Below are positions 29,498-40,619 of a DNA stretch of 64,000 bases, piece after piece. Position 1 is the stretch's first letter; each line of letters starts with the position of its first letter. The DNA comes from Hemileia vastatrix. Taxonomy: Eukaryota; Basidiomycota; Pucciniomycetes; Pucciniales; Zaghouaniaceae. The notes beneath the pieces are model-generated. The model did no database searches, had not been told where the DNA came from, and saw only the letters and a list, made by a program, of their open reading frames with translations. A program made the position numbers and the translations under genes. The stretch spans positions 11,585,501 through 11,649,500 of the forward strand of contig JASXTE010000004.1 in the NCBI GenBank assembly GCA_030280995.1. Direction: 5' to 3'.

Positions 29498-31591
29498 ATG
29501 GCTTCTGGATCTGCAATTCCTGTGGTGACTGTCAGTGGGGGGGAAGGTCCGCCTGCGGTGATGGTTAGGGAATGTGTTAGGATCAAAACTTGGGATGGTT
29601 CCAAGTTTAATGGTGATTATGTTAAGTGGTTTCTAGAGAAGTATGAAACTTCTGCTGGAGTTGATGGTGCTTCCCACCTGGATATGGTGAAGCAAATCAT
29701 CTTCTTTATTGGATATAGGGCGGTGGAGAAGGAGGTTGTAGCCATGTCTGGCTACAAGAAGAGAGATTGGAGGTTATTGTGTAGGGGAATGGTTGATAGA
29801 TGGGCCTTCAGGTTCACTATGGTGGATCTGAATAAGGTTGTCAGTGAGTGGCAGTCTTATGGAGGTGTTGGTAACTTACACAGTTACAGGAAGTTTCCGC
29901 TACAGTTTGATCCTGTGGTGGAATACTTGGTGGAAGTGGAGGAGCTGGCGCATGAAAATGCTTCCAAAGATGTTTTTTGGTCCACCCTGGCTAGAGATGT
30001 CAGGATGGATGTGTTGAAGGAGTTATCAAGGAAAGACTTGATGAAGACTCTCTCTCATGGGGATTAAAAGCTGTCTGCCTTGGATAAGGTGAAGGAGGCG
30101 TTGGAGGTCCATCTGGAGTTATTGGCGGTGGACACCTATCAAGAAGGGTGCGCCAAATATGTCAGCAAAGTCAGTGAGGCTTTGGCTGAAGAGGAGAGTA
30201 AGGTGGAGAAAGAAGAGAAGAATATGGTTAAGGTTCCCAAACAAGAGCGGGACCCAGTGGTAGAGCAGTTAGCTGATCTGACAAAACGGCTTCATATTTT
30301 TGTTCAGGAGGCTGAGAAGGCCAATAAGGCGCCTCCGTAGCCCAGGGAATTTGATAGGTGTACTGGTAGGAGTGACCCTTGGTTTTGCTCTTATTGCAGA
30401 AGGAGAGGACATAAGTCGAATGACTGTTGGGCCCTGAAAAGAAAGGTGTCAGAGGGCAAAGTAGAATTTCATGGCAGGGTATTCAAGTTCCCTGATGGTC
30501 AGTTTGTCAAGCCCAGTGAGGGGCAGGCTCCTGTGGAGATGGTCAGGAGAAGGGCTGGTCTCAATCAGAGGAGGCCAAGATTTGAGGAGATTCCTGATCA
30601 GGGGAATTCCTCTACTAAGCAAGATGGAGACGGCAAGGGAAAAGGGAAGGAGGTGAATAAAGTCTCTTTTTCTACTTCCTTTGGTGGATTAGAGTTGTAT
30701 TCTTGCAGAGGACAGTCAAGTGGTGAGTGCTTGGCTGGTGTTTATGATGTGGAGGCAGGCAAGGTGGGTAGACCTAAGAGCAGTTCCCAGGCCCTTCCAA
30801 AGCCTAAGGCATCAGAGGCAGATCCTAAGCTGGGTCCAGCTAGGAAGAAGTACAGCAAAGAGGAGCTGTATAAAATGCAGAAGGGGATTGCAAATAAGGG
30901 CCCCCCTAGTTTTGGAGCATTGGAACTTAATGGTGAGCCAATGCCTATGGATGTGGACTCTGAATCTGAGGGGGAGGTTCCATTGGCTTCATTGCCAAGG
31001 CCTGATGGGGTCAGAGGGATCTGGTTTGATTCCTGTAGATGGGAATCTGTTGGTGGTGTTGGTCCTCAGGAGAAATTTAGGACCAATATAGTGAAGCCAA
31101 GGGCTCATTTTGAGAGGCCAGTAGTCTCTGGCCAATCAAATGTTATGTACTCTGTTCTAGATCAGATGAATCAGGGTCAGGTTCCTCTCACTTATGGAGA
31201 GTTATATGCTATCAGTCCTGGGTTGTCTGATAGACAGAAAAGGTTGTTGACCAGAAGAAGGGTTTCTTCTGGAGAAGTGGAATACATATGTGATTCTGCA
31301 GAGAAGTTTGGAGAGGGGTTGGAAACACATTTTTCTGCACCTTTAGGATATTTCAACGTCACCATGAATGGCAGGGAGGCTAGGGCATTAGTGGATTTAG
31401 GTTCACAGATTAACCTGATTTCTTTGTTTGAGGCCACTCATTTGGGCCTCCCCATCAAAACTAGAATTGGTGGGAATTTAAGAGGTATAGGTGGCCACAT
31501 AACGGAGTTGATGGAACCTCCAAATTTTTCAAGTTTGATGTTGGTGGAGCCTCCGGAAAGGCTCATTTTTACATTGCTAAAGACAATGTAA
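29498..31591 (+). pseudogene. gag and protease region of the second Ty3-type element (broken)
   Basis: The ATG at 29498 opens a Gag-like ORF (WDGSKFNGDYVKWFLEKYE, then VEYLVEVEELAHENASK). It is interrupted by TAA at 30065 and TAG at 30338. The same frame continues into a canonical CX2CX4HX4C zinc knuckle, CSYCRRRGHKSNDC, at about 30386-30427. A long acidic/Lys-rich linker follows, then a protease-like ALVDLGSQINLIS near 31385. There the usual D-(S/T)-G reads D-L-G. The frame ends at 31591. Composition is T/G-rich on the plus strand, unlike the neighbouring Helitron. Decayed and presumably inactive. Confidence 0.85.
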
Positions 31592-32969
31592 AAGTAGTTT
31601 TAGGTGGGCCATTATTGATGGATTTATAGGGAAGAATTGGCTATCAATTTGACATGGGGATTTGTTTGGAGTTGAATGGTGAAGATGAAAGAAGGCTTCA
31701 CATGAGGTTATCATCTCCTGGAGATGATAGTTGGGAAACCAGGCCTGGTTTTTCTTTCATGTGTCAATGAATGGATTGTTGTAGGAGGAGAAAGGAAGTG
31801 GGTTCCACCTCAGGATTTTTGGAGTATGGCGTAGGCTCTAGAGAGAGTCTTTCTTTTTTTGAATGATGAGGGCTGATCACCTAAGTGCTAAAACCTCTCC
31901 CCAAGGTGAGGAAATCCCAGGTTGTAGTAGGTCAGCTCCCTTGGAGATATACCAAGTGGATTTTCAACTTTCTCTTTTTAATGTTTCTCTTATTTGCAAT
32001 TATTCATCAAGTTTTTTATCAATTCTTTGTTCTTTTTCAAGATTTTCAATTAATTTTAATTCAAGTTCAAAAAGGAAAATGGGTTATATATCTATATTGA
32101 AAGATATGCGGAAAAGCTTTGGAGTGGTGAGATTGGGGTCTAAAAGTAAGTCCTCCCAATTGTGCACCGCTAGGGTTTCTGCTACAACTTTCAAAAACAT
32201 TACCTTGGCCACGTCTGTGAGCATTGGGGAAACCCCTGGTTATTTTTGTAAGCAAGAAGAAAACCCAAGAAAAGAATATAAAAATTTCAAGATAATTCAA
32301 GAAAATCAAGAAAAAAATCTGAAGATAATGAAGAAAGAATTCAAAAATCTTTTTTGTGAAGATCAGAATGATCTTGTTTTGAGCCTCCAGCAAGAGGTTA
32401 AACTGAAAAAAATTTTGGAGAATGAAGATCAGCAAGATCTAGTTTTGGGCCTCCTGCATGAGGATAAACTTCACAGTAGTAGAAAATGTGATTCTGAAGA
32501 TGAATCAAGATTTGAAGATTTTGTAGATGGAAGTGAAGATGAAGATGTGAGATTTTGGAAAAGCTTTGGAGTGGTGAGATTGGGGTCTAAAAGTAAGTCC
32601 TCCCAATTGTGCACGGCCAGGGTTTCTTCTACACCTTTCAAAAACATTACCTTGGCCACACATGTGAGCAATGGGGAAACCCTTGGTTTTTGTTCCAGGT
32701 CTGGTGAAGAAGACGTCCTGAAGATCCCTCAAGTTGAAAGTAGAGCTGCAAAGTACAAGAATGTGGCACAGAAGATTAGGCCTGTCAATGAGCCTATTCC
32801 TGTAGGATTGAATCCTCCGCTGAAGAGGCCTCTGTTCTCAAGTGATCCGTACTGTACTCTTCTGGTGAAGAATCCTCCTGATTTTGAGGAAACTGCTAGC
32901 ATGACAATAGAAAGGTTGAGGGTTGTAAATTTTGGTCCTGATGGTTAATTATCTGAGGAGGGAAAGAAT
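31592..32969 (+). repeat. Protease-RT spacer with a 135-bp direct repeat
   Basis: Positions ~32111-32247 and ~32558-32691 are near-identical direct copies 447 bp apart. Both read KSFGVVRLGSKSKSSQL and FKNITLAT in the open plus frame (31863-32948). Between them is a smaller duplication (QNDLVLSLQQEVKL / QQDLVLGLLHEDKL). The same acidic 'LLHxEDKLD' motif returns twice at ~34490-34550, after RNase H. Origin and coding status are unclear; the segment is longer than the usual protease-RT linker. Confidence 0.6.
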
Positions 32970-34678
32970 TTGTTGTTAAACGTTATTGTGCTAAGGGAGA
33001 AGGAGGTGGCATTTGTTGAAGAGGAAAGGGGTGTGTTGAAACACTCTTATGGGGAACCTTACTTGATTCCTGTGGTTTGTCATGAACCGTGGCAAATCAA
33101 ACTTATTCCAATTCCTGTTGCTATACGTGATGATTTTGTGAAGATTGTTAGGGAAAGAGTCAGGACTGGATTGTATGAACAATCAACTTCTAGTTACTCA
33201 AGTCCAGTGTTCTGTGTTAAAAAGCAGAATGGAAAGCTCAGGGTGGTACATGATCTTAGATCCCTGAATAGAGTTACTATTAAGGATTCAGGAATGCCTC
33301 CAAGTGCAGAAGACTTTGTGGAAGCCTTTTCTTGAAGGGTGTGTTATGTTTTGGGTGATATTATGGGTGGTTATGATGAAAGGGAACTTCATACTGATTC
33401 ACGGCCACTCACAACATTTGAGACTCCTCTGGGGAGATTTCAGCTCACTAGGTTGCCTCAAGGAGCAACTAATTCAGTAGCAGTTTATCAAGCACAAATG
33501 GCTTGGATTTTACAGGATGAGGTGCCTACTCATGCTGGTATTTTTATTGAATACTGTGGAATTAAAGGACCCTCCACTGATTATGGAAATGAGGTGCTGA
33601 AAGAAAACCCAGGTATAAGGAGGTTTGTTTGGGAATATGAAATTACTTGGGAGAGAGTATTGTTTAGAATTGAAGAGGCTGGTTTGACCATGTCTGGGTC
33701 AAAGTTTTGTTGTTGTTTTCCGGCTCTGGAAATTCTTGGACATGTGGTATGTAAAGAAGGGAGGATTATGGAAAAGAAGAAGATTTATAAAATTCAGTCA
33801 TGGACAAGGCCTAAAAATACTACTAAAGTCAGAAGATTTTTGGGAGTTTGTGTGTATGTCAGGATTTTCATTAAAGATTTTTCTTTGTTGGCTTCACCTT
33901 TAAGGAGGTTGACCAGGAAAGATTCAGAGTGGGAATGGACTGAAGAGTGTGAAGAGGCTTTTCAGAAGTTGAAGAAGGTAGTGGGTGAAGATATTATTCT
34001 TCACAAGTTGGATTATGGTAGAGAGGCTGGAAAATTTATCTGGTAGTGGAATAAAGTTATATTGCTGCTAGTGCTGTTTTGTCTCAGGAAGATAAGTCTG
34101 GGAAGGTCAGGCCAGTAAGGTATGAGTCTGTGGTTTTTAATGAGCTGGAGTCTAGGTAATCTCAGCCAAAGTTGGAATTATGTGTTGTAGCAAAGATCTT
34201 AAAGAAGCTACAAACTGTTTTGTTGGGACAGCATTTTGAGCTGCAGGTGGATGCTAAATCTCTGGTTCAAATGATCAACACACCTAGTCTTCCAAATGCT
34301 CCAATGACTAGGTAGTTGGCGTTTATTCAACATTTTTCTTTTGACCTGGTGCAAAAGCCAGGTAAGACTTTTACAATGCCGGATGGATTGTCAAGAAGAC
34401 CGCCCACAGATGAAGATTCTGATCCTGAAGAGTTTGATGAAGATTATCTGGTTGTTAGAGCCAGCACAAAGGGTGCTGAAGACTTTTCTCTCTTCCCCCA
34501 TGAGGCTAAACTGGATGATTTTTCTCTCCTCCACCAAGAGGATAAACTGGATGTTTCTGATCTCAATTCTGGTTATCAGGATTTTTTTGTTGATGAAGAT
34601 GGGGCTGTTGTTTGGGATGGCTCAAATCTGGAGAATGGTGTGTTTTTCAGTGAACTAGATTCTCACAGGATTCAGTGA
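32970..34678 (+). pseudogene. Reverse transcriptase/RNase H of the second Ty3-type element (broken)
   Basis: RT motifs follow in order: SSYSSPVFCVKKQNGKLRVV, HDLRSLN, then after a stop at 33333 DIMGGYDERELHTDSRPLTT and QLTRLPQGATNSV. The catalytic F/Y-x-DD reads FIEYCGIKGP, so both active-site aspartates are replaced. The thumb and connection follow (LEILGHVVCKEGRIMEKKKI, VRRFLGVCVYVRIF). RNase H (~33950-34400) has internal stops at 34044 and 34157. The tail has PDGLSRRP. Clearly inactive. Confidence 0.9.
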
Positions 34679-34741
34679 AAGGGAAGGGAATTACCAAAGT
34701 TTAGAGATTGGTGTCCCGGATGGGCCAGCCATGTTGTTCAT

Positions 34742-36084
34742 GTGTACACTGGTGATTTTGATGATAGGGTTGTACCCTTGGATGTTGTTTTGTTGGATTT
34801 TGAAGATGAGACCTGGGGTCAGACTGGGTTTTATTTTATTTTAGTGGAATATCTGTTGACCTTGGAGAGGCCAGATAATTTTGATGATAATACTTGGTTG
34901 GCAATCAAGAAGAAGAGTCCTGGATTCTATGTTTCAGGAAGAAGGTTGATGAGGAGGAGGCATCCAAATCCTCAAGTTGTGGTGACGCAGAAGAAGGGTC
35001 AAGAGTTGGTTTTGAAGTCTTTGCATGAAGACCTTGGTCATAGTGGCTTTGGGGAGACTTACAGAATAGTAGCAGACAGATTTTGGTGGCCAGGTATGAA
35101 GTTGGATGTGCAGGGTTGGGTTCAATCCTGTGAAGAGTGTCAAAGAAGAAGTCACTTGAAACCTAAAGAGGTTGGCCATGCTACTGGTGAATTAAATTTG
35201 TTTGGAAGAGTCAGTCTGGATGCTGTCCATATTAAAGAGAGCAGGTATAAATACTTGATATTTTCCAGGGATGATTTGTCTGGCTGGGTGGAGGCAGCGC
35301 CTCTGGTTAATTTGACAGCCAAAAATGTGGTGGAGTTTTTGAAGAAAGAGTGGGTATTTAGGTATGGGTTGATGAAGTTGGTGACTGTTGACGGAGGTCC
35401 AGAGTTTGGAGCAGAATTCAAAGAAGCTGTGACAATTATTGGTTCTGAAGTCAGGGTGGCTACTCCTTATTATCCTGAAGCTGAAGGCATGGTTTAAAGA
35501 GGCCATAAAGTTATCAAGAATGCTCTGGTCAAGATGTGGGGAGATAGGGCTAAAAAATGGAGGCATTATTTACCCTTGGTGTTATTTGCTGATAGAGTCA
35601 CTGTAAAAAGGACAACTGGCTATTTTCTTTATGAATTTATTTTTGGTCAGAAAGCTGTTCTACCAGTGGATTTGGAAGCTGTCTCTTATCTTGGAATTGA
35701 TTGGGATGATGTGTGCTCAACAGAAGATTTTCTCTGTGCCAGAATGCAACAGTTGGAGTGTAGAGAGGAATGTCAAGAGAAGGCATACTCTAGAATGATG
35801 AAGATAAGAAATTAATCAGTCAGATACTTGGACAAGAAGTTGGCTCATAGACTCAGGAATCCCTTGAAACCTGGTTGTTTAGTTTTGGTGTATAATAGAA
35901 GTTTGGAGAGTTAGTTGGGAAAAATGTTTGCTGACAGATGGAGTGGGCCTTACAGAGTCAGGTATCAAGTTTCTGGAGGTTCTTATGTTTTGGAAGAGCT
36001 GGATGGTGCAGTCCTGAAGAAGAAGATAGCTGCAGATCAGGTGAAGAGGCTTTACCCTAGAGGCACAAGAAGTGAAGAAGACTG
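34742..36084 (+). pseudogene. Integrase of the second Ty3-type element (broken)
   Basis: The HHCC module is readable (LHEDLGHSGF...WWPGM...CEECQRR), as are core blocks with SLDAVHI, TVDGGPEFGAEF and YYPEAEGMV, so the D, D and E positions remain. A TAA at 35495 directly follows the Glu block, and further stops lie near 35813 and 35910. The C-terminal module (FADRWSGPYRVRYQVSGGSYV) ends at the TGA at 36082-36084. There is no chromodomain. Degenerate relative of basidiomycete Ty3 integrases. Confidence 0.9.
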
Positions 36085-36175
36085 ACTCTGCAATAAGGAT
36101 AAACTATGGACCATTCTTTAATTTTGGATTTTTTGTGGGGATGCTGTGCATCTGTTTGTTGGAAACTTTTTTTAG

Positions 36176-36620
36176 AGGGTACCCATGGGCGGGGCCTCTA
36201 TATTTTTCCTTGGAAAGTGTGGGGGTAACTGATGGGCTGGATGCTCTATCAACACTTACCCCAGATTGTCTGTTTCCAACCCCTTCTCTTAATTTGGTTG
36301 AACCCTAGTATTAGTTTTTCTTCACAGGTTTTTAAGTCCTCTATGACTTTAAACTGTAAATTATTTTGGTCTTCAAGTGCTGGACTCTTCACAATTATTG
36401 GTTTTGGGTTTTGTGTTGGATGTGTGTTTTTGTTAGAAGGTACCCAGGGGGGCTTCTAAATTTTATTTTGGCAAGTGTGGGGGTAACTGGTGAGCTGGCT
36501 GCTCTGTAGAACAGTTACCCCATAATTTCTGTTTCAAGTATTTTTTTTGTCCTAGTTGAATCCTAGTTCTGGTTTTTTTATTCAGGTTTTAGTCCACTAT
36601 GACTTTAAACTGGCTTTGGA
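36176..36620 (+). repeat. Two copies of a hairpin-bearing module downstream of integrase
   Basis: Modules starting GGTACCCA (about 36178 and 36437) contain TGTGGGGGTAACTG and, ~30 nt later, a pairing CAGTTACCCCA or CACTTACCCCA arm (36218-36264, 36476-36522). Each is followed ~70-110 bp later by a diverged AGTCCTCTATGACTTTAAAC-type unit (36335, 36590). A third module is at 40266-40540. Confidence 0.7.
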
Positions 36621-37326
36621 TGGGTTCTTTGTTTCCTTGGAGTAGTGGTGGATCACTGGTGGTCTCCCATTATTTTTACTTATTGAAGGGAGCCCACTCA
36701 GTGATCATTTTTTTGGATTGGCCTTTTACTTCTCTTTTCTTCATGTTGCTATGTTTATGGTGGTGTTAGATAGTAGTTTTAGATTATTTTCTTTTTTTCG
36801 CTTTTTTTTCTTTTAATTTTTTATGGGGGTTATTAGGATGTTAAGAGGGAAAATCACAAAAATTATGGTGTTACCACATCAGGGTCACCTGGATGTGGGC
36901 AAGAATTGGTTGGGAAAGGCTCATCAATTGGCCGGGCAATGCTATTTTTTTATTTTATTTATTTCATTTATTTCTGTGTTTCATTTTTTTATTATTTTCT
37001 TTTAATTTATAATTTTTTATCATTAATTATTTATAAATATTTATTTTTGTATCCACATTAAAGTGCACTTGGATGTGGGTAAGGTATCAGGAGATCAGCT
37101 CATCAATTGGCTGGGGGATACCATTTGTAATAATTATCCATTTCATATTATTTTGTTTATTTCATCTTAATTTAATTTTAAATTTTTTTATTATGTTAGT
37201 AGTTTAGTATTTAAAAAAAAAAAAATAAAATAAAAATAAAGTAAAAATAATATAAAATTAATTTTTATATATCAGTTAGCTTTTATTATTTTTTTCTAGT
37301 TAGTAATTTTGTTTAAAATCTTATAT
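36621..37326. other. Low-complexity 3' region of the second retroelement
   Basis: T-rich and then A/T-only sequence. Two related segments read CACCTGGATGTGGGCAAG...CATCAATTGGC and CACTTGGATGTGGGTAAG...CATCAATTGGC (about 36886-36935 and 37067-37112) and are duplicated. No gene seen. Confidence 0.5.
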
Positions 37327-37880
37327 TTAATGCTGGGATGAAGAAGCCTCTGGTGGTTGGTCCAGATGGTTATGGCATTTTTGTTTCTTGTTTGGATTAG
37401 AGGAAGAACTGTGTTCCTTGTGGTGCAGGCGGCTGGAGAAAGTATAGGGTTTATAATGGTCCAGAACTGGGTTGGAAGGTAGAGTTTGGAAAGAAGAAGA
37501 AGAAGTAGGAATGGAGTGCTGGAAAGTGTGCTTGATAATTTGTGACATCTTCCAGTGGTCATCAAGGAGTTGTTTTCTTAGATTCTTCTCAAAATAATTC
37601 AATGGACCATGAAGAGCAAAGGCTTTAAGCATGTTTGAGCACATCATGCTAAGGTGTTGCTTCATATCAGTGTAATCCAGAATCAAGGTAGTTTCTAGGG
37701 GTTGGCCAGCTCCAAATGCAGTTGCAGGCGGCGGGGTTCCAACTAAAATCAGAAGAATTGGTTCAATTAATATTCTCTGTTGAAGAAATGGTATTTTGTT
37801 AATTTATTTTGGTACTTACAGATTGGGAGATCTTCAAATTTGTATGCAGCTGGAATATGGACGGTGTGGTCTTCCAACAT
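37327..37880 (-). CDS. Antisense spliced gene at the 3' end of the retroelement
   Basis: The inferred exons are 37880-37820 and 37742-37327. The 77-nt intron has a GTAAGT donor and a TTTTAG acceptor and keeps phase, giving 158 aa with no internal stop. The ATG (37880-37878) lies within the first 16 bp of the LTR starting at 37865, so the LTR supplies the start (MLEDH). The product has a Pro/Ala-rich start (FGTPPPATAFGAGQP) and a helical core (DYTDMKQHLSMMCSNMLKA, LRKQLLDDHWKMSQIIKH). The tail is Ser- and basic-rich. I do not recognise a family. It is antisense to gag-pol and is the only intact reading frame in this otherwise dead element. It could be transcribed from an antisense promoter in the LTR. 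Being intact could also reflect its small size. Confidence 0.55.
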
Positions 37881-38956
37881 TTGCAGGGGCCTTTGTTGTG
37901 TGATTTGGCACGGTTTTTGCATGTCTTAATTGACATCTGTTGATGAATTGGGTATTTTTCTGGTTTTATTCCGTGGATATTGGGTCTGTGGGTATGTGGG
38001 TACTATCATTGGATAGCCCAGGTTTTTCTATGTATTTCATGTCATGATAATAGTTTTCATATTTTAAGTTTTAAGGGGTCAATTCCTCATTCTTCAGTTA
38101 CAAAAGATAGCTGTTTAATTTTGTTTTTTGTGTTTTACGGGCTAACCTTAAGTCTTAGGGTTAAGTACTTAGTACCATTGGATAGGGCTAATTTAGCTCT
38201 ATATTTCATGTCACAATGTTGTTATAGTGAAATTCCGTGTTTTAAAGGTTTTAGTAGTTGTAGCTAATTTTTCTAAGTAGACTAGGTGTTTTTATTGGTT
38301 TTCTGGCTTCAGGGAGGCCAGGCCACTTCAGGCGGCACCTCCAACATCGGGAGGCCCGCTCGTCTCTTTTTTAGAAGGTTGGGGAGCACTTCTGGAGGGT
38401 TTTTATTCAATTTGGCTGGTAAAGGTGCCAAATTTGTTGGTGTGCATGGGCTCTTAGATAGTTGTCTGTGTGTAAATAGTGAATAAGACAGTTTGGGGCA
38501 ACTTTAATTATCATACAACCATCCGGAGGTGATATCCTTGTTCCTCACTCATTTTTCACTGTTTTTGGCCAAAATTGGCTGTGTTTGTTGCAAGTTTAGT
38601 TCTTCATTTAACTCAACTTTGGCAACTGTTTTCTCTGGTGTAGTCTTGCAAGCTATATCAAGTATTATTGCTGTCTCTGGTGTGGAATTTCAGCCTACAT
38701 CAAGTATCTTTGCTTTCTCTGGTGTGGACATTGGTCTACATTTCAGTTCTTTGGTCTGGTAGTCTGTCTGTGGACTACTTTCTTGGCTCATCAAGCAGTC
38801 AAGTGTGTTGAAAAAGGGACTTTAGCAAACAGGAACTAACTTACTTTAGCGAGTAAATCTCACTCTATTTTTCTAAAGGGACAGGGGTTTTTCTTTCTGA
38901 TTTTTCTCCAACTCCCTTGGTCAAGGCCTATAGCTAGTACTATAGGATTGTCTACA
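37865..38956 (+). repeat. LTR copy (1092 bp) of the second Ty3-type element
   Basis: Starts TGTGGTCTTCCAACAT and ends GATTGTCTACA. It is homologous throughout to 41308-42396 but clearly diverged. No matching 5-bp duplication is seen (GACGG before, ACAGC after), so it may be one LTR of a rearranged pair rather than a clean solo LTR. Confidence 0.85.
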
Positions 38957-39015
38957 ACAGCTGAAGAGTGTTGAATAGGTATTGTAGGAGGGTCCACCAG
39001 ATGGAGGTATGGATT

Positions 39016-39899
39016 TTATGGGTAATTTTCTGAATGGTATTGAGAAGATGAAGGAGAAGAAAGAGGTTCCTGGGCTCTGGTTGCAGCAGCAGGGCTGTTG
39101 TTGTTGTCAGTGTTTTTATTATTTCTTGGTGCAGGTTTACTAGATGCTGGCAGAGGATTGCCAGTTTTATTGAGGGCGGGACCAGGAGATGGTGATCTGG
39201 TGGCTGATTTGGATCTTCTGGATGAAGATTCAGAAAAATAATTGGCGGCCAGAGGAGAGGTGAAGTTGTTTTCTCCTGAGATAACAGGAGTTTGGTGTTT
39301 AGAAGCAGTGTTGGCTGTTTTGGTGTTAATAGAAGAAGAAATGGAGGAGGTGCAAATTGCTCTGGGAGCATTAGGAGGTTGTGGTGTTGGATGGATGAAT
39401 TTGGATGTTCTGAGCCTTATTTTTGTTTTCTGATGAGGTGGGCCGGCCCCCTGACAAAGAGATAGCGGCCTGGACATGGTCTAGCAGCCTAGGAGCTGAT
39501 TTTGGCGCTATTTTTGATGAAGTTTCAGAGAGGAAAGCAGAGTCTTGGGATGATAAAGCTGGTCTTTTGGGCTTGGGTTTGGGAGTAGAGCATTTTGATC
39601 TCCTGGAAGGAGCAGAAGACAAAGAGGAAGAGGCAGGTCCATACTCTGATGACCTATTAGGAGATCTGGATATATATTTATGTGAAGGTGAAGGTGGAGG
39701 TATTGGGTAGTTGGGATCTCTGTCACACCTTTTCTTTTTGGAGTTTCAAGAATCACAGGCCCTGTTATAGTTTGGCCTGAGGAGTAGGAAGAGTGAAAGT
39801 GAAAGGTCTGCACATGTGGATGCACTGTTGGCAAGCATAGTCTTTTGGAGCAGTGAAGCAGGGAAGGTCCAATGGGTTAAAGTTAGGTGATCCAGCCAT
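39016..39899 (-). pseudogene. Antisense Cys-cluster gene, copy 2 (broken)
   Basis: Read on the minus strand from the ATG at 39899, the frame gives LPCFTAPKDYACQQCIHM. After a frameshift it continues with ACDS-stop-NSKKKRCDRDPNY (~39757-39710), in which TGA replaces the expected second Cys codon. The pattern CX2C...CX2CX6C matches copy 3. A long Ser/Pro/Lys-rich tail follows and changes frame again near 39420 before ending at 39016. A possible acceptor (CTTCACAG) sits just before the ATG, so an upstream exon may exist. Zn-binding, by analogy with fungal Zn2Cys6 proteins, is inference. Confidence 0.5.
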
Positions 39900-40043
39900 A
39901 ACCTGTGAAGGAGCAATAGTGGGAAGAAAAGAGATAAATTAACATATTTATCAGTGATGTGTTTATGGTGTAGAATAGTGGAATTTCAGAGGGTTGACAG
40001 CGGTGTATTGTGCATGGAGGCGGTGCCGCCCTTGTTATGCATC

Positions 40044-40539
40044 AGTCCTTCAAAACTTTAAACTGAAAATTGCAGTAAGTCCTTCAAGACTTTAAACTGA
40101 CAATTTCAGTCAGTCCTTCAAGACTTTAAACTGAAAACTGTGGTAGTCCGTCAAGACTTTAAACTGAACACTGGTACAGTCCCCCAAGACTATAAACTGA
40201 GGATGGTTTAATGGTTGAGTCCTTCAGGACTATAAACTGATAATGGGAGTTGGTGTGATTCTGGCAGAGGGCATCCAAGGGGGAGTCTCTGAATTTTGTT
40301 AAGGCAAGTGTGGGGGTAACTGATGAGCTGGCTGCTCTGTAGAACAGTTACCCCAGAATTTTAGTTTGTTTCTTTGGGTCTTAAATGTTTTGATCTCTGG
40401 TTCTGTCTTCTTGATTTAGGTTTTGAGTCCCCCAAGACTATAAACTGAGGGTTTTTGAGTCCCCCAAGACTATAAAATGAGGGCTGTTAGTCCCCCAAGA
40501 CTTTAAACTGAGGATTAGTCCCCCAAGACTGTAAACTGA
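40044..40539 (+). repeat. Ten interspersed 23-bp hairpin repeats (~33-bp period)
   Basis: The core AGTCCNNCAAGACT followed by TTTAAACTGA or a one-base variant starts at 40044, 40078, 40112, 40145, 40178, 40218, 40426, 40458, 40489 and 40517. Spacers are short and unlike each other. AGTC and GACT can pair around a 5-6 nt loop in each copy. The two clusters (six and four units) flank the third GGGGTAACTG/CAGTTACCCC hairpin at 40309-40355. It is not a CRISPR: the genome is eukaryotic, spacers are ~10 nt and repeats vary. Confidence 0.8.
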
Positions 40540-40619
40540 GGAATTTTTTTATGATTATTGGCTATATTCAGGAGTCTGGAGAGGTCAAGAATTGTTTTTT
40601 TTATTTCTAAGTCAAGACA

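Noticed and set aside
40044..40539. CRISPR array
   Set aside because: Spacers are about 10 nt and repeat copies vary; the locus is a eukaryotic retroelement with no cas-like genes.
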